A stretch of 64,000 nt of DNA from Acinetobacter courvalinii (GCF_014635545.1 NZ_BMDA01000005.1:62001-126000), one strand, 5' to 3'; shown: positions 36,657-46,840, numbered from the stretch's first letter. Program-made: numbers and translations. Notes: generated from the sequence alone by a model not told the origin.

Positions 36657-36680
36657 GTTTTGATCTGTTTAATTTAAAAG

Positions 36681-38000
36681 TTAAACCAGATCCGCCTCAG
36701 TACGATCTGTCGCAAATAGCGATCGACGCTGGTTTTTCGGAATTTTCGGGCAATTGCTAGAGATCTGGTATAGCGTTTTTGCCAGTGCAGGCAGATGTGT
36801 CCCTACGACTGATTTACCAGTGGTAAGCAGCGATACGCTAATGTCACGTTCAGGGTCCGCCCAACATAAAATATTGGAGAAGCCGATATGACCGAAGGCC
36901 TGTCCTGTCATTGGCCCAAATAAGCCAACTGGGTTGCTGCCCAGCATTGGCCCCAGCGCATAGCGCATCGGTGCCAGCAGAGTTCGATCCAGACTGACTC
37001 CCGAAGTCGGCAAGGTGGAACGGAATACGGTTTTGGCACTCATGATCTGCTTGCCTTGGTACTCACCACCACTCAGCAACATTTCAAAGAAACGGCCCGC
37101 CTGTTCAGCACTGGTATAGATGTTGCCCGCGGGACAAATGGTGTCCATAAAGCGTCGATCATTGGTGACATCCACCGCCAGTTGCAGACCGCCGCCTAAT
37201 ACGTGATTGAGGTAGTAGTCGGTGCCCAGACTTGGATGAATGCCGGTGGCATAGTTGAGGGCAACATCGTCACGATATTCAGGTTTTAAACCGTAGTTGA
37301 AATAGTCCAGTCCCATCGGTTTTTCGATATGCTCGGCGAGAAACTCACGAACACTTTGCCCTGTGACCCGCTGAACAATTTCACCCAGAATATAACCGGC
37401 AGTGACAGCATGATAGGCAAGGTGGGTACCCGAAGGGGATACCGGTTTTGCAGCATACAGCAGCTTTAAGATGTCTTGCTGGTTAAATAGCAGTTCTGGC
37501 GTAACTTCCTGATCAATACGTGGAATGCCGCCACGATGGGAAAGTAAATGGAAAATGGTGGCGCGGCGTTTGCCATTGACGCCATATTCAGGAATGTAAT
37601 AGCTAATCGGATCAAGCAAATTCAGCTCGCCACGCTCATCCAGCATATGAATTAACATTGCCGTCACCATTTTCGAGGCAGAAAACAGGCAGACAGGCGT
37701 ATCGGGTGTGGCAATCTTGGCATCTGCTGTCAAGCCCTCAGCGGAGTTGCCTTGCGCATAACCAATGCTACGATTAAGTAGAATCTGTCCCTGACGGCGT
37801 AAACATAAGGTGATGAGTGGATAATTCCCCGTTTTATATAAAGATTCAACACTGTTCCAGATTTTTTGAAGCTGTCTTTCGGTCATGCCACCCAAGTCCG
37901 CTGACACTTCATCTTTGCTACGAATTACCTGATTAAGGTCATCTGGCACGTAGCAGGTATTGGTCGATAAAATTTTCACGCATCCCTCGCAATTTTTCAT
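36681..38000 (-). CDS. Beta-lactamase-family serine hydrolase (class C/EstB-like)
   Basis: A 439-residue protein of the serine beta-lactamase/penicillin-binding superfamily. The SxxK motif is SASK at 107-110, and the Tyr motif is YHA at 196-198 as in EstB-type esterases rather than the YxN of beta-lactamases. A later HIGFSN region replaces KTG. No signal peptide is visible, so it is probably cytoplasmic and an esterase or peptidase rather than a resistance enzyme. It is transcribed away from rpsO. The substrate is unknown. Confidence 0.83.
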   Translation of the reverse strand: MKNCEGCVKILSTNTCYVPDDLNQVIRSKDEVSADLGGMTERQLQKIWNSVESLYKTGNYPLITLCLRRQGQILLNRSIGYAQGNSAEGLTADAKIATPDTPVCLFSASKMVTAMLIHMLDERGELNLLDPISYYIPEYGVNGKRRATIFHLLSHRGGIPRIDQEVTPELLFNQQDILKLLYAAKPVSPSGTHLAYHAVTAGYILGEIVQRVTGQSVREFLAEHIEKPMGLDYFNYGLKPEYRDDVALNYATGIHPSLGTDYYLNHVLGGGLQLAVDVTNDRRFMDTICPAGNIYTSAEQAGRFFEMLLSGGEYQGKQIMSAKTVFRSTLPTSGVSLDRTLLAPMRYALGPMLGSNPVGLFGPMTGQAFGHIGFSNILCWADPERDISVSLLTTGKSVVGTHLPALAKTLYQISSNCPKIPKNQRRSLFATDRTEADLV

Positions 38001-38100
38001 TTTCTTTTTTGTCTGCCATCAATCTAAACAGAGCAAGGCTAGTGTGCCTATTTTGTACAATGCTGTCAGCTGCCGAAATGCCGGCGAACATAAAACAATT

Positions 38101-38129
38101 TTGCAATATAGCGATAGATCACTTAAAAT
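38101..38129 (+). promoter_or_regulatory. Likely rpsO promoter
   Basis: TTGCAA (38101-38106) and TAAAAT (38124-38129) are separated by 17 bases, a good sigma-70 match, about 87 bases before the rpsO ATG. Confidence 0.6.
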
Positions 38130-38215
38130 AGCGCCTTGCTGTAGTGATGCACGGCAGTCAGTTGGTTCCAACTGATCAATATCATTTTATTTTTTAAGCA
38201 TCTCGGAGAAATCGA

Positions 38216-38485
38216 ATGGCTTTAACTAACGCAGATCGCGCAGAGATCATCGCTAAATTTGCTCGTGCTGAAAACGACACTGGTTCACCTGAAGTACAAG
38301 TTGCTTTATTGTCTGCGCAAATCAACGATTTGCAAGGTCACTTTAAAGAACACAAACACGACCATCACAGCCGTCGTGGTTTGATCCGTATGGTAAACCA
38401 ACGTCGTAAATTACTTGACTACTTAAACGGTAAAGATCACGGTCGTTATGTTGCTTTGATCGGCGCATTAGGTTTACGTCGTTAA
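38216..38485 (+). CDS. rpsO: 30S ribosomal protein S15
   Basis: The 89 residues match S15 end to end: the N-terminal helix [27 protein letters not shown], then [25 protein letters not shown], the 16S rRNA-binding helices. S15 is a primary binder of the 16S central domain and represses its own translation in E. coli. CGGAGAA precedes the ATG by a few bases. It is followed by pnp, the conserved arrangement. Confidence 0.98.
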   Translation: MALTNADRAEIIAKFARAENDTGSPEVQVALLSAQINDLQGHFKEHKHDHHSRRGLIRMVNQRRKLLDYLNGKDHGRYVALIGALGLRR

Positions 38486-38549
38486 TTCGATTTTACTTTG
38501 TTTTCGCTATTTCGCATGTTGCAATGCCTTATCGCTGAAAAGAGAGTTT

Positions 38550-38599
38550 CACCTAATTTCCGTTAGGTGAGTTTAGAAGGGGCGCTTGTTCGCTCCTTC
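38550..38599 (+). promoter_or_regulatory. Two hairpins between rpsO and pnp
   Basis: CACCTAA/TTAGGTG (38550-38569) is followed by a nine-pair stem (38576-38584 with 38591-38599, one G-T pair). The second has only a weak T stretch after it. In E. coli this interval holds a partial terminator and the RNase III site through which PNPase represses itself; a similar role is inferred here. Confidence 0.5.
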
Positions 38600-38735
38600 T
38601 TTGTGTTTAAATTTATTTAAAAATTTTGATCTAGTGCGATGGCTTCTAAGCTTTGTCATTTATCCACACGCTAGTGGTGGTCTGAATGCCAAACCTTAGG
38701 GGTCTCACTAGAATAAAACTAGGAAAATATAATAC

Positions 38736-40829
38736 ATGTCAATGTTTAATATCATTCGTAAAGAATTCCAATTCGGTCAACATCAAGTTGTTTTAGAAAC
38801 GGGTCGTGTTGCACGTCAAGCCAATACCGTGTTAGTGACCATGGGTGGCGTAACTGTTCTGGTTGCAGTGGTTGCCCAACCTAAAGCAAAAGCGGGTCAA
38901 GACTTTTTCCCGTTGACTGTTAACTACCAAGAAAAACAATATGCTGCTGGTCGTATCCCAGGTGGTTACGGTAAGCGTGAAGGCCGTGCCTCAGAAGCTG
39001 AAACGTTGATTTCACGTCTGATCGACCGTCCAATCCGTCCGTTGTTCCCGGAAGGTTACTTCAACGAAATTCAAGTTACAGCAACTGTTGTTTCTTCTGA
39101 CAAAACCATGGATGCCGATATTGCTGCAATGCTCGGTACTTCTGCTGCATTGTCAATTGCCGGTACCCCATTCCGTGGTCCAATCGGCGGTGCGCGTGTT
39201 GGTTTAATCAACGGTGAATATGTTCTTAACCCGAACTTTGAACAACTTGCTCAATCTGACCTTGACCTTGTGGTTGCGGGTACTGAATCTGCAGTATTGA
39301 TGGTTGAATCTGAAGCGAAAGAGCTTTCAGAAGACCAGATGCTTGGTGCTGTTCTATTCGGTCATGACGAAATGCAAATCGCAATTCAAGCGATTAAAGA
39401 ATTTGCTGCTGCTGCGGGCGCAGTTGAATCAACTTGGGTTGCTCCAAGCAAAAACGAAGTGCTTCTTGAGCAATTAAAAGCAGCTTTCGAAGTGAAGATT
39501 TCTGAAGCATATACCATTGCAGTCAAACAAGACCGTTATGCGGCACTTGATGCACTTTATGCAGAAGCAGTTGCTCAGTTCGTTCCTGAAAATGATGAAA
39601 CGGGTATTGCTGACGAAGTTAATGAATTATTTGAAGACCTTAAATACCGTACCGTACGTGACAACATCTTGTCAGGTAAGCCACGTATTGATGGTCGTGA
39701 TACCAAAACTGTTCGTGGTATCGACGTACAAGTAGGCGTATTAGACCGTGCACACGGTTCTGCATTATTTACACGTGGTGAAACTCAGGCGTTGGTTACA
39801 ACCACTTTGGGTAACACGCGTGATGCGTTGATGGTGGATACCCTTGCGGGTACCAAAACTGACAACTTCATGTTGCACTATAACTTCCCAGCATATTCTG
39901 TCGGTGAAACCGGTCGTGAATCTGGTCCTAAGCGCCGTGAAATCGGTCATGGCCGTTTAGCTCGTCGTGGTGTTCAAGCCGTTCTTCCAGCAGCTGACCG
40001 CTTCCCGTACGTGATTCGTATCGTTTCTGACATCACTGAATCTAACGGTTCATCTTCAATGGCTTCTGTATGTGGTGCTTCATTATCACTTATGGATGCA
40101 GGTGTTCCGCTTAAAGCACCAGTTGCAGGTATTGCAATGGGCTTGGTGAAAGAAGGCGAGCGTTTTGCAGTTCTTTCTGACATCTTGGGTGATGAAGATC
40201 ACTTAGGTGATATGGACTTTAAAGTTGCCGGTTCTGCAAACGGTATTACTGCACTTCAAATGGATATCAAGATCGAAGGTATCACTGAAGAAATCATGGA
40301 AGTTGCATTAAACCAGGCATTTGCGGGCCGTATGCACATCCTCAATGAAATGAATAAAGTCATTTCACGTGCGCGTGCTGAAATCAGTGCCAATGCGCCA
40401 ACATTTGAAGTGATTAACATCAATCCAGACAAGATCCGTGATGTGATTGGTAAAGGTGGTGCTACGATTCGTGCCATCACAGAAGAAACCAAAGCTGCGA
40501 TTGATATCGAAGACAATGGTACCGTGCGCGTATTTGGTGAAACTAAAGCTGCTGCGCGTGCTGCGATTGCAAAAATCCAGGCACTTACTGCAGAAGTTGA
40601 ACCAGGCAAGATCTACGACGGTAAAGTCATCCGTATCGTTGAATTTGGTGCGTTCGTTAATATCATGCCAGGTACTGATGGCTTGCTTCACATTTCGCAA
40701 ATCTCGAATGAGCGTATTGCCAACGTGACTGACGTATTGAAAGAAGGTCAGGAATTGAAAGTACAGGTTGCTGATGTCGACAACCGTGGTCGTATCAAGT
40801 TGACAATGAAAGATATTGAGCAAGCATAA
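38736..40829 (+). CDS. pnp: Polyribonucleotide nucleotidyltransferase (PNPase)
   Basis: PNPase degrades RNA from the 3' end using phosphate and is a degradosome component. The 697 residues show two RNase PH domains (the first with [14 protein letters not shown]; the second with [12 protein letters not shown] and the catalytic-site region [22 protein letters not shown]), a KH domain ([19 protein letters not shown], about 565-585) and a C-terminal S1 domain ([31 protein letters not shown]). It has its own leader with two hairpins and is followed by a strong terminator. Confidence 0.98.
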   Translation: MSMFNIIRKEFQFGQHQVVLETGRVARQANTVLVTMGGVTVLVAVVAQPKAKAGQDFFPLTVNYQEKQYAAGRIPGGYGKREGRASEAETLISRLIDRPIRPLFPEGYFNEIQVTATVVSSDKTMDADIAAMLGTSAALSIAGTPFRGPIGGARVGLINGEYVLNPNFEQLAQSDLDLVVAGTESAVLMVESEAKELSEDQMLGAVLFGHDEMQIAIQAIKEFAAAAGAVESTWVAPSKNEVLLEQLKAAFEVKISEAYTIAVKQDRYAALDALYAEAVAQFVPENDETGIADEVNELFEDLKYRTVRDNILSGKPRIDGRDTKTVRGIDVQVGVLDRAHGSALFTRGETQALVTTTLGNTRDALMVDTLAGTKTDNFMLHYNFPAYSVGETGRESGPKRREIGHGRLARRGVQAVLPAADRFPYVIRIVSDITESNGSSSMASVCGASLSLMDAGVPLKAPVAGIAMGLVKEGERFAVLSDILGDEDHLGDMDFKVAGSANGITALQMDIKIEGITEEIMEVALNQAFAGRMHILNEMNKVISRARAEISANAPTFEVININPDKIRDVIGKGGATIRAITEETKAAIDIEDNGTVRVFGETKAAARAAIAKIQALTAEVEPGKIYDGKVIRIVEFGAFVNIMPGTDGLLHISQISNERIANVTDVLKEGQELKVQVADVDNRGRIKLTMKDIEQA

Positions 40830-40850
40830 GCTAGCGTAGTCTTTTGACTC

Positions 40851-40884
40851 AAAAAGCGCATTGTGTAAACAATGCGCTTTTTTT
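40851..40884 (+). terminator. pnp terminator
   Basis: A 14-pair stem (40851-40864 with 40869-40882) around a GTAA tetraloop runs into a T tract. Confidence 0.93.
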
Positions 40885-40965
40885 ATTAACTAGATGATTC
40901 TTATGAACATAATTTTTAAACATTTTAGGCATAAGCTGTAGAAATTATGAACATAAGTGGCTTTT

Positions 40966-40987
40966 ATATTAGACATTAGTCTAATAT
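40966..40987. promoter_or_regulatory. Perfect dyad upstream of dctA
   Basis: ATATTAGAC and GTCTAATAT form a perfect nine-base inverted repeat with a four-base centre, 123 bases before the dctA ATG. It lacks a T run beyond the stem, so an operator is more likely than a terminator. Confidence 0.4.
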
Positions 40988-41110
40988 TTTAAATGTGAGC
41001 CCTACAACTAACGTAGAATTCCCCAAATTTCCGTGCCTGCCGTATTTATGTGGTTTTAGATAGACAGTCGGAAGTCTATTTGTTCATCTCAATATGAAGG
41101 AATATTGCAC

Positions 41111-42430
41111 ATGCTTGTCGATCATGTAGCCGCAGGTCAAGATGACCAACAACCTCCCAAAAAACCAAAGTTCTATCAAATTCTCTATGTACAAGTGATC
41201 TTCGCAATTGTTGCGGGGATACTACTCGGTCATTTCTTTCCAGAGTTTGGTGAAAGCTTGAAGCCACTGGGCGAAGCCTTCATTAAAATGGTGAAAATGA
41301 TTATTGCCCCGGTGATTTTCCTGACCGTTGTCACAGGGATCGCGGGCATGAAAAACATTGGAAGTGTTGGACGGGTGACCGGGAAGGCAATGATTTACTT
41401 CCTGACTTTTTCAACCTTAGCTTTGATTGTTGGTCTGATTGTCGGAAATGTGATTGAACCAGGTCATGGTTTAAATATTGATCCAAGTACCTTACACAGT
41501 ACCAAAGTTGACGAATATGCAGCCAAAGCGCATGAGTCTTCAATCACCGGCTTCTTAATGAATATTATCCCGGATACCTTGGTCAGCCCATTCGTATCGG
41601 GACAGATTCTTCAAGTGCTATTCGTTGCCGTATTATTTGGTTTGGCTTTGGCAAAATCAGGTGATTTAGGTCGTCCAGTCACAGACTTTCTTCAACAACT
41701 GACCAATCCAGTTTTCACCTTGGTGGGAATGTTGATGAAGTTTGCGCCGATTGGTGCATTTGGTGCCATGGCCTTTACCATTGGTGCGTACGGGATTAGT
41801 TCGATTGGTAATCTGATGTTGCTGATCGCGACCTTCTATATTACCGCATTACTGTTTGTGATCGTCATTCTGGGCGCTGTTGCACGCTATAACGGTTTCT
41901 CGATTATTGACCTGATCCGTTATATTAAAGATGAACTCTGGTTGGTACTCGGGACCAGTTCATCTGAAGCCGCATTACCTTCATTGATGGCGAAAATGGA
42001 AAAGGCAGGCTGTGAGAAATCAGTGGTCGGTCTGGTAATTCCGACAGGCTATTCCTTCAATCTGGATGGCACTAATATTTACATGACCTTGGCAGCCTTG
42101 TTTATCGCGCAGGCCTGTAATATCGAATTGACGCTGACTCAGCAGATCACCATTCTATTGGTGGCGATGTTGAGCTCTAAAGGTGCAGCAGGGATCACTG
42201 GTGCAGGCTTCATTACCTTGGCAGCGACACTTTCAGTGGTACCTGCAATTCCAGTCGCAGGGATGGCACTGATTCTAGGGATTGACCGTTTCATGTCTGA
42301 ATGTCGTGCATTAACCAACCTGGTCGGAAATGCATGTGCAACGATCGTGGTTGCGAAATGGGATAAGGCATTAGATAAAGAACAACTTGATCTGGCGTTA
42401 AAGCACGGGATCGTTAAAGAAGATGCATAA
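41111..42430 (+). CDS. dctA: C4-dicarboxylate:cation symporter DctA
   Basis: An inner-membrane DAACS-family carrier that takes up succinate, fumarate and malate. The 439 residues contain the family segments [24 protein letters not shown] (about 55-80), the serine-rich [18 protein letters not shown] and the transport core [23 protein letters not shown]. The ATG at 41111 has GAAGGAA nine bases upstream and is preferred over an in-frame TTG two codons earlier. DctA and GltP are close relatives, and the overall pattern favours DctA. It ends at a terminator (42445-42471). Confidence 0.92.
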   Translation: MLVDHVAAGQDDQQPPKKPKFYQILYVQVIFAIVAGILLGHFFPEFGESLKPLGEAFIKMVKMIIAPVIFLTVVTGIAGMKNIGSVGRVTGKAMIYFLTFSTLALIVGLIVGNVIEPGHGLNIDPSTLHSTKVDEYAAKAHESSITGFLMNIIPDTLVSPFVSGQILQVLFVAVLFGLALAKSGDLGRPVTDFLQQLTNPVFTLVGMLMKFAPIGAFGAMAFTIGAYGISSIGNLMLLIATFYITALLFVIVILGAVARYNGFSIIDLIRYIKDELWLVLGTSSSEAALPSLMAKMEKAGCEKSVVGLVIPTGYSFNLDGTNIYMTLAALFIAQACNIELTLTQQITILLVAMLSSKGAAGITGAGFITLAATLSVVPAIPVAGMALILGIDRFMSECRALTNLVGNACATIVVAKWDKALDKEQLDLALKHGIVKEDA

Positions 42431-42444
42431 TCTTTGATCTGTTC

Positions 42445-42471
42445 AAAAAGCCTCCTCGTGAGGCTTTTTTT
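42445..42471 (+). terminator. dctA terminator
   Basis: AAAAAGCCTC pairs with GAGGCTTTTT around a CTCGT loop, extending into a longer T run. Confidence 0.9.
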
Positions 42472-42562
42472 ATGGCATGGCAACCCGGTGGTTTGAATAG
42501 CGATAGCTTTTTATGACGCTTCATGGCAGCATTTCAATAGCTATCCAAATTCATCTTGTCCT

Positions 42563-43786
42563 ATGCAGCTTTATTATTTTTATCGTCATAACAGCGAAAA
42601 TACAATTTTTATTAGTACAGAACAACAAGCAGAACATGCGCTAGAATTTTTGTGGGTCGATAGTTTAAGACAGGATCTGGTCAATCATACCGAGACCTGG
42701 CAAAGTGATATTTGTCGGCATACGGGATTGGTCTTGAACGAATTTCATATGCGCGACTTACTCAATATCGAGCATCCTTGTGCTTTTGATACCGTAGAAG
42801 AATATGACCTGCTGGTGTTCCGTAAACTCATTAGCCCAGATGACCAGATTCTTGAAAGCGAGAATGTGCTGGAATCCCATGAGAGCGTATTTGGACTTGC
42901 CACCACACCGATGAGTTTTATCTTGACCCCTACGATTTTGGTCAGTGTCAGGGAGCAGGGCAATCAGGCAGTAGAGAGTTATATTCAGCGTATTCAGACC
43001 ATTATGGGACGTCCGATCGCCGAGCAGAATAAACCGCGTAAATTGCCTGCCACACCCGCAGATCTGTGCTTGCGTTTACTGAATAGCATGATTGATGGTT
43101 ATCTGAATCTACGGACTCCGCTCACCCGTCGGGTGGAATATTGGCAACAGCAATTGTTACAGGGCAATCGTCGTTTTAAGCAATGGCATCAGTTATTTCA
43201 TGAAGACATGGCATTCCAGCAAATCGAAAATTTATGTGAGGAACAGATTGAAACCTTGCAGGAGTTTAGAGATGAGCTGGTGGATAATTATCATCATGTC
43301 GTGGGTGAGCATAAACATAAGGCACAAGATATCTTGCTGGTACGTTTGAATGATCTGATGAGCCATGTCGAGCGGGTACAGAAACATAGCTTACGCTTGC
43401 GTAATGCGATTCAGTCGGCTATCGATTTGCACTTTTCTGCGATTGCCAACCAGACCAATGAAAACATGCGTATCTTGGCGATTATCACCGCTATTTTTGC
43501 ACCATTGACCTTGTTAACGGGTATCTATGGGATGAACTTCGAGTTTATTCCTGGACTGAAATCACCGGTCGGGTTCTGGATCATGCTGGGCGTGATGCTG
43601 ATGAGTACGGTATTGCTGCTGTATTATTTCTATCGTCAGCATCTGGTTGGGCGCGGTGAACGGAGTGTAATTGATTTGCTGGCACAGCAGCATAAGCAGC
43701 GTAATCTGAATCTGCTATGGTTTCTGGACTATGAACCGATTAAGCAAACGTTGAAAGAAGTGGAGAAAATGACCAAGTTAAAATAG
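42563..43786 (+). CDS. CorA-family divalent cation transporter
   Basis: A 407-residue member of the CorA metal ion transporter family. A large cytoplasmic N-terminal domain is followed by a long stalk helix and two C-terminal membrane helices (about 305-325 and 333-355). The first ends with the hallmark YGMNF (GIYGMNFEFIPG). About 50 residues follow the last helix, more than in classical CorA, where the C-terminus is very short. Likely Mg2+, but Zn2+ or other ions are possible. Confidence 0.9.
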   Translation: MQLYYFYRHNSENTIFISTEQQAEHALEFLWVDSLRQDLVNHTETWQSDICRHTGLVLNEFHMRDLLNIEHPCAFDTVEEYDLLVFRKLISPDDQILESENVLESHESVFGLATTPMSFILTPTILVSVREQGNQAVESYIQRIQTIMGRPIAEQNKPRKLPATPADLCLRLLNSMIDGYLNLRTPLTRRVEYWQQQLLQGNRRFKQWHQLFHEDMAFQQIENLCEEQIETLQEFRDELVDNYHHVVGEHKHKAQDILLVRLNDLMSHVERVQKHSLRLRNAIQSAIDLHFSAIANQTNENMRILAIITAIFAPLTLLTGIYGMNFEFIPGLKSPVGFWIMLGVMLMSTVLLLYYFYRQHLVGRGERSVIDLLAQQHKQRNLNLLWFLDYEPIKQTLKEVEKMTKLK

Positions 43787-43801
43787 TTTGAACTTGGTCA
43801 T
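43769..43801. terminator. Hairpin between convergent corA-like gene and cbpM
   Basis: An 11-base perfect inverted repeat (43769-43779 with 43791-43801) embraces the corA-like stop codon. No strong T run follows on either strand. Confidence 0.5.
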
Positions 43802-43811
43802 ACTAAATCCT

Positions 43812-44138
43812 TTAATGAAAATGTTTGAGCTGTTTACGTAGTTGTTGCACTTCATCAATTAAATCCAGCATCACGGCCACAGCTGACAGGCTGGCATCAA
43901 AGTCGCGTTGCAGGCGATAGGCACGTCTGGCACGGCTGACATCTTCACCAATAAACTGATAGCTTTGTGGGTCGACAGAGATTTGCAAAATATCATAATC
44001 AATCAGCTTGAGGACCCAGTCGGTACTTTGACCGCATGCTTCGGCAAAGTGTTCAAGATCAAGTGCCAATTGTTCATCAATGATTTCAACTTGGCAGTGA
44101 CCGTCATATTGAATTTCTTTGTATTGAATCGTTGTCAT
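43812..44138 (-). CDS. cbpM: Chaperone modulator CbpM
   Basis: CbpM is a small MerR-like helix-turn-helix protein that binds and inhibits the DnaJ homologue CbpA. The 108 residues show the expected order: an HTH-like N-terminus (LDLEHFAEACGQSTDWVLKLIDYDIL), then SRARRAYRLQRDFDASLSAVAVMLDLIDEVQQLRKQL. It lies 11 bases after cbpA on the same strand, which supports the call. Confidence 0.9.
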   Translation of the reverse strand: MTTIQYKEIQYDGHCQVEIIDEQLALDLEHFAEACGQSTDWVLKLIDYDILQISVDPQSYQFIGEDVSRARRAYRLQRDFDASLSAVAVMLDLIDEVQQLRKQLKHFH

Positions 44139-44149
44139 GATCTTACTCC

Positions 44150-45094
44150 TTATGAGGCACGAGGTTTGAATGCAGCAAAGGCTTCGGCAAATTGTTGATA
44201 AGCCTGTTGCTCTTGCTCACTGTGCGCTGGCGGTAAAACAATATTGATAATCAGGTATAGATGTCCCGCAGTCTTGTTGGGAATGCCTTTCTCTTTTAAA
44301 CGTAATTGCTGCCCGTTCTTTGCGTTTTTCGGCAAGTTGACCTTGAGTTGTCCCGCAGGGGTATTGACCTCGATACCTTGTCCCAAACCCGCTTCCCAAG
44401 GACTGACGTCAATGGTTTGATAGACGTCAGCGCCTTCGACCCGAATCCGGTCAGTCTCCTTATACTGAATTTCGATATAAAGATCGCCATTTGCACCGCC
44501 ATTGATACCACTCTGGCCTTGACCATTGAGACGGATTTGCTGACCTTCCTTCATGCCTTTTGGAATTTTAACTTCCAAGGTTTTACGTTGTACTTCAGGT
44601 TCACCATAGACATTATAAGTCGGAATTTGTAGCGTGATTTGCTGGGTTGATCCGTGATAGGCAATCTCTAAATCGACCTGAATACTGGCATGTTGATCTT
44701 CGCCACGATAGCTACGCTGTTGGCGTTGAGAGCGTTGTTGCCCGCCGCCAAAGCCTGAGCCGAAACGACCAAACAGGTCTTCAAAGCCACTAAAATCTGC
44801 CCCTTCTCCTGAACTCTGGCGATAGAACTGCGCACCATCGAAACCGCTTTGGTTAGCTTGACCAAAGTTGGAAAAACCTTGTGGATGATCCAGCATCTGA
44901 TCATATTCGGCTTTTTTGCTGCTATCGCTTAAGGTGTCATAGGCGACATTAATCGCCTGCATTTTGGCTTCCGCATCGGCTTCTTTACTAATGTCAGGAT
45001 GATATTTACGCGCCAGTTTTCGATAGGCTTTTTTGATTTCATCTGCTGAGGCATCTCTGGAAACACCTAGCTCTTCATAATAATTTTTTGCCAT
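44150..45094 (-). CDS. cbpA: DnaJ-type co-chaperone CbpA
   Basis: A class B J-domain protein of 314 residues from the ATG at 45094 (MAKNYYEELGV). The J domain (about 3-68) includes KYHPDI, the HPD motif needed to stimulate DnaK. A Gly/Phe/Gln-rich linker follows, then two C-terminal beta-sandwich domains (including QLRLKEKGIPNKTAGHLYLIINIVLP), with no zinc finger. Seventeen extra in-frame codons upstream look non-coding. It is followed by cbpM, the usual pair. Confidence 0.93.
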   Translation of the reverse strand: MAKNYYEELGVSRDASADEIKKAYRKLARKYHPDISKEADAEAKMQAINVAYDTLSDSSKKAEYDQMLDHPQGFSNFGQANQSGFDGAQFYRQSSGEGADFSGFEDLFGRFGSGFGGGQQRSQRQQRSYRGEDQHASIQVDLEIAYHGSTQQITLQIPTYNVYGEPEVQRKTLEVKIPKGMKEGQQIRLNGQGQSGINGGANGDLYIEIQYKETDRIRVEGADVYQTIDVSPWEAGLGQGIEVNTPAGQLKVNLPKNAKNGQQLRLKEKGIPNKTAGHLYLIINIVLPPAHSEQEQQAYQQFAEAFAAFKPRAS

Positions 45095-45234
45095 GATCTT
45101 TAAATATAATAATGTTGTGTTTCTTTCATTATGAAACGAATCCAAGAGATTTCAATGGATTCGATTGTATAAGACTTGTTCTGTTTGAATCAGAAAAGAG
45201 CGTGTAAATAATTTTATTTGGCTTGGTTGAACGT

Positions 45235-45846
45235 CTAGATAAAGGTTTCGATCAGACCATACAGTGCAATCAAGACCAGCAAGGCACCGCATAAGCCGAG
45301 GATTTTTGGATAAACACTGCTTTGTGATAAGCGACGGAAGAACAGATACACCAAAGATAAGGTCAGGAAATCCAGAATAATCCAGGTCACCGTCAACAGA
45401 CTGAGACTAAAATTGATATTGGGTGAAATTGAAATAAACTGCGGGAAAAATGCCGAAAAGAAAATAATATCTTTGGGATTGGAGATGCCGACCAGAAAGC
45501 CTTTGTTAAAACCGCCATTTTGTGCCGATACGGTTTGAATCGCAGTAGGATGCGGCGCCTGAATGACTTCTTTAATAATGCTATAACCGAGATAGGCAAT
45601 ATAAAGGCAACCTAGTACCCGAATGGCTTTCAGGTAGTTTTCATCAATAATCAGAAAGCCTTTGAGAATAAGCACTGAGATAAAAATCAGGATTAAAGAG
45701 GCAAAGTTGGTTCCAAAGATGGTCTGTAAAGCTTTTTTATAACCGCCTTTGAGTCCGGCACTGGCCACCAGAATCATGACAGGCCCCGGCGTGGCGATCA
45801 GTACCACCACACTCACAATAAACAGTACATATTCGAAGTAATTCAT
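45235..45846 (-). CDS. LysE/RhtB-family exporter
   Basis: A 203-residue membrane protein with about six helices, typical of amino-acid exporters. It begins FVLFIVSVVVLIATPGPVMILVASAGLKGGYKKALQTIFG with the family ATPGP motif and later has GFLVGISNPKDIIFFSAFFPQFI. The substrate is not determined; relatives export homoserine, threonine, leucine or lysine. Confidence 0.9.
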   Translation of the reverse strand: MNYFEYVLFIVSVVVLIATPGPVMILVASAGLKGGYKKALQTIFGTNFASLILIFISVLILKGFLIIDENYLKAIRVLGCLYIAYLGYSIIKEVIQAPHPTAIQTVSAQNGGFNKGFLVGISNPKDIIFFSAFFPQFISISPNINFSLSLLTVTWIILDFLTLSLVYLFFRRLSQSSVYPKILGLCGALLVLIALYGLIETFI

Positions 45847-45912
45847 AGCGTAATCATAAGGTCGGTATTATAAGGAGATTTGAACATTGTTTTATCGGGT
45901 AGACCTTAATAC

Positions 45913-45950
45913 AAAATAAAAAAAGACGGAAGCCCGTCTTTTTTTATTTT
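45913..45950. terminator. Terminator of hslO (bidirectional)
   Basis: A perfect 17-base inverted repeat (45913-45929 with 45934-45950) has the GC core GACGG/CCGTC and A/T runs on both sides. It lies 15 bases beyond the hslO stop. Confidence 0.92.
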
Positions 45951-45964
45951 CAACATTGAATGAA

Positions 45965-46840
45965 TTAACTTAAATGTTCACCAAATAAAGCCAAGGCTTC
46001 TTCTGCCGTAAATTCATAGCGTGTATTACAGAATTGGCAATCCATCTGGATCGGATTTTGTGCTTCTAAAGTTTCATGCACTGCATCTACACCAATCTGA
46101 ATCAGGGCATTGGCACAGCGCTCTTTTGAACAGGTACAACCAAACTTTAACTGCTCAACTTCAGGCAAACGCACTTCTTCTTCGTTATACAAACGATAGA
46201 GGATTTCATTGGCTGACAGGTCGGTCAGTTCTTCCGGTTTCAAGGTTTCAGTGAGCATGGTCAGACGAGGCCATAGGTCTTCGTCGACCAGTTTTTGCTC
46301 TTCTTCATCATTCCGAGGAAGCAACTGAATCAATAAGCCACCTGAACGTTTGCTGTTGGTCGCCAAGACAATATGCGTCGGAATCTGCGCCGATAAATCG
46401 TAATATTGGGTCAAACAGCCAGCCAAGGTCGGTTGATCAAGCGGTACGATCCCTTGATAGCGTTCGCCGTGTTCAGGTTCAATATTAATGAACAGAACCG
46501 GATTGGTTAAGGCTGCCAGTACCGTACGGCTATCATGGCCTTCGACAAATCTTGGATCTTCTTCATAATCAGCCAAGGCACGGACTTCACCCAAATGGTT
46601 ACATTCAGCCATGGCCCATTTAAAGGTACCGCTTGCCTGAATCTGTAAGCTAATACGACCACGGATTTTCAGTGTGCTGGCAAGTAATGCAGTCGCACTT
46701 AACATTTCGCCCAACAGGCTTTGTACTGCAGGCATATATTCGCGTTGCGCCAAAATGGTTTGTAATGCTTCTTCCAGATGCACCACTTCACCGCGAACAG
46801 GGCAGTCCTCAATAAAAAAGCGTTGGCGTAAATCAGACAT
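45965..46840 (-). CDS. hslO: Redox-regulated chaperone Hsp33
   Basis: Hsp33 is a cytoplasmic holdase switched on by oxidation. The 291 residues from the ATG at 46840 (MSDLRQRFF) include AMAECNHLGEVRALADY and the C-terminal redox zinc centre: CTCSKERC followed about 30 residues later by CQFC. GGAG lies six bases before this ATG, so it is preferred to one 11 codons upstream. Confidence 0.95.
   Translation of the reverse strand: MSDLRQRFFIEDCPVRGEVVHLEEALQTILAQREYMPAVQSLLGEMLSATALLASTLKIRGRISLQIQASGTFKWAMAECNHLGEVRALADYEEDPRFVEGHDSRTVLAALTNPVLFINIEPEHGERYQGIVPLDQPTLAGCLTQYYDLSAQIPTHIVLATNSKRSGGLLIQLLPRNDEEEQKLVDEDLWPRLTMLTETLKPEELTDLSANEILYRLYNEEEVRLPEVEQLKFGCTCSKERCANALIQIGVDAVHETLEAQNPIQMDCQFCNTRYEFTAEEALALFGEHLS

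Larger units (their letters stand above)
35983..36680. other. 698-bp region without protein genes between recD and the serine hydrolase
   Basis: I see no credible protein gene here. It holds a candidate small RNA with its own promoter and terminator (36121-36231), an AT-rich middle (36240-36530), a perfect DnaA-box match (36534-36542) and a strong bidirectional terminator (36627-36656). Short open frames at 36530-36760 (+) and 36427-36636 (-) run through the terminator and lack ribosome sites. Confidence 0.7.

Noticed and set aside
36530-36760. 76-residue frame after recD
   Set aside because: It runs through a strong terminator into the hydrolase gene and has no Shine-Dalgarno sequence.
36681-38000. 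Serine hydrolase as an antibiotic-resistance beta-lactamase
   Set aside because: It has a YHA motif instead of YxN, no KTG motif and no signal peptide, so an EstB-like esterase is more likely.
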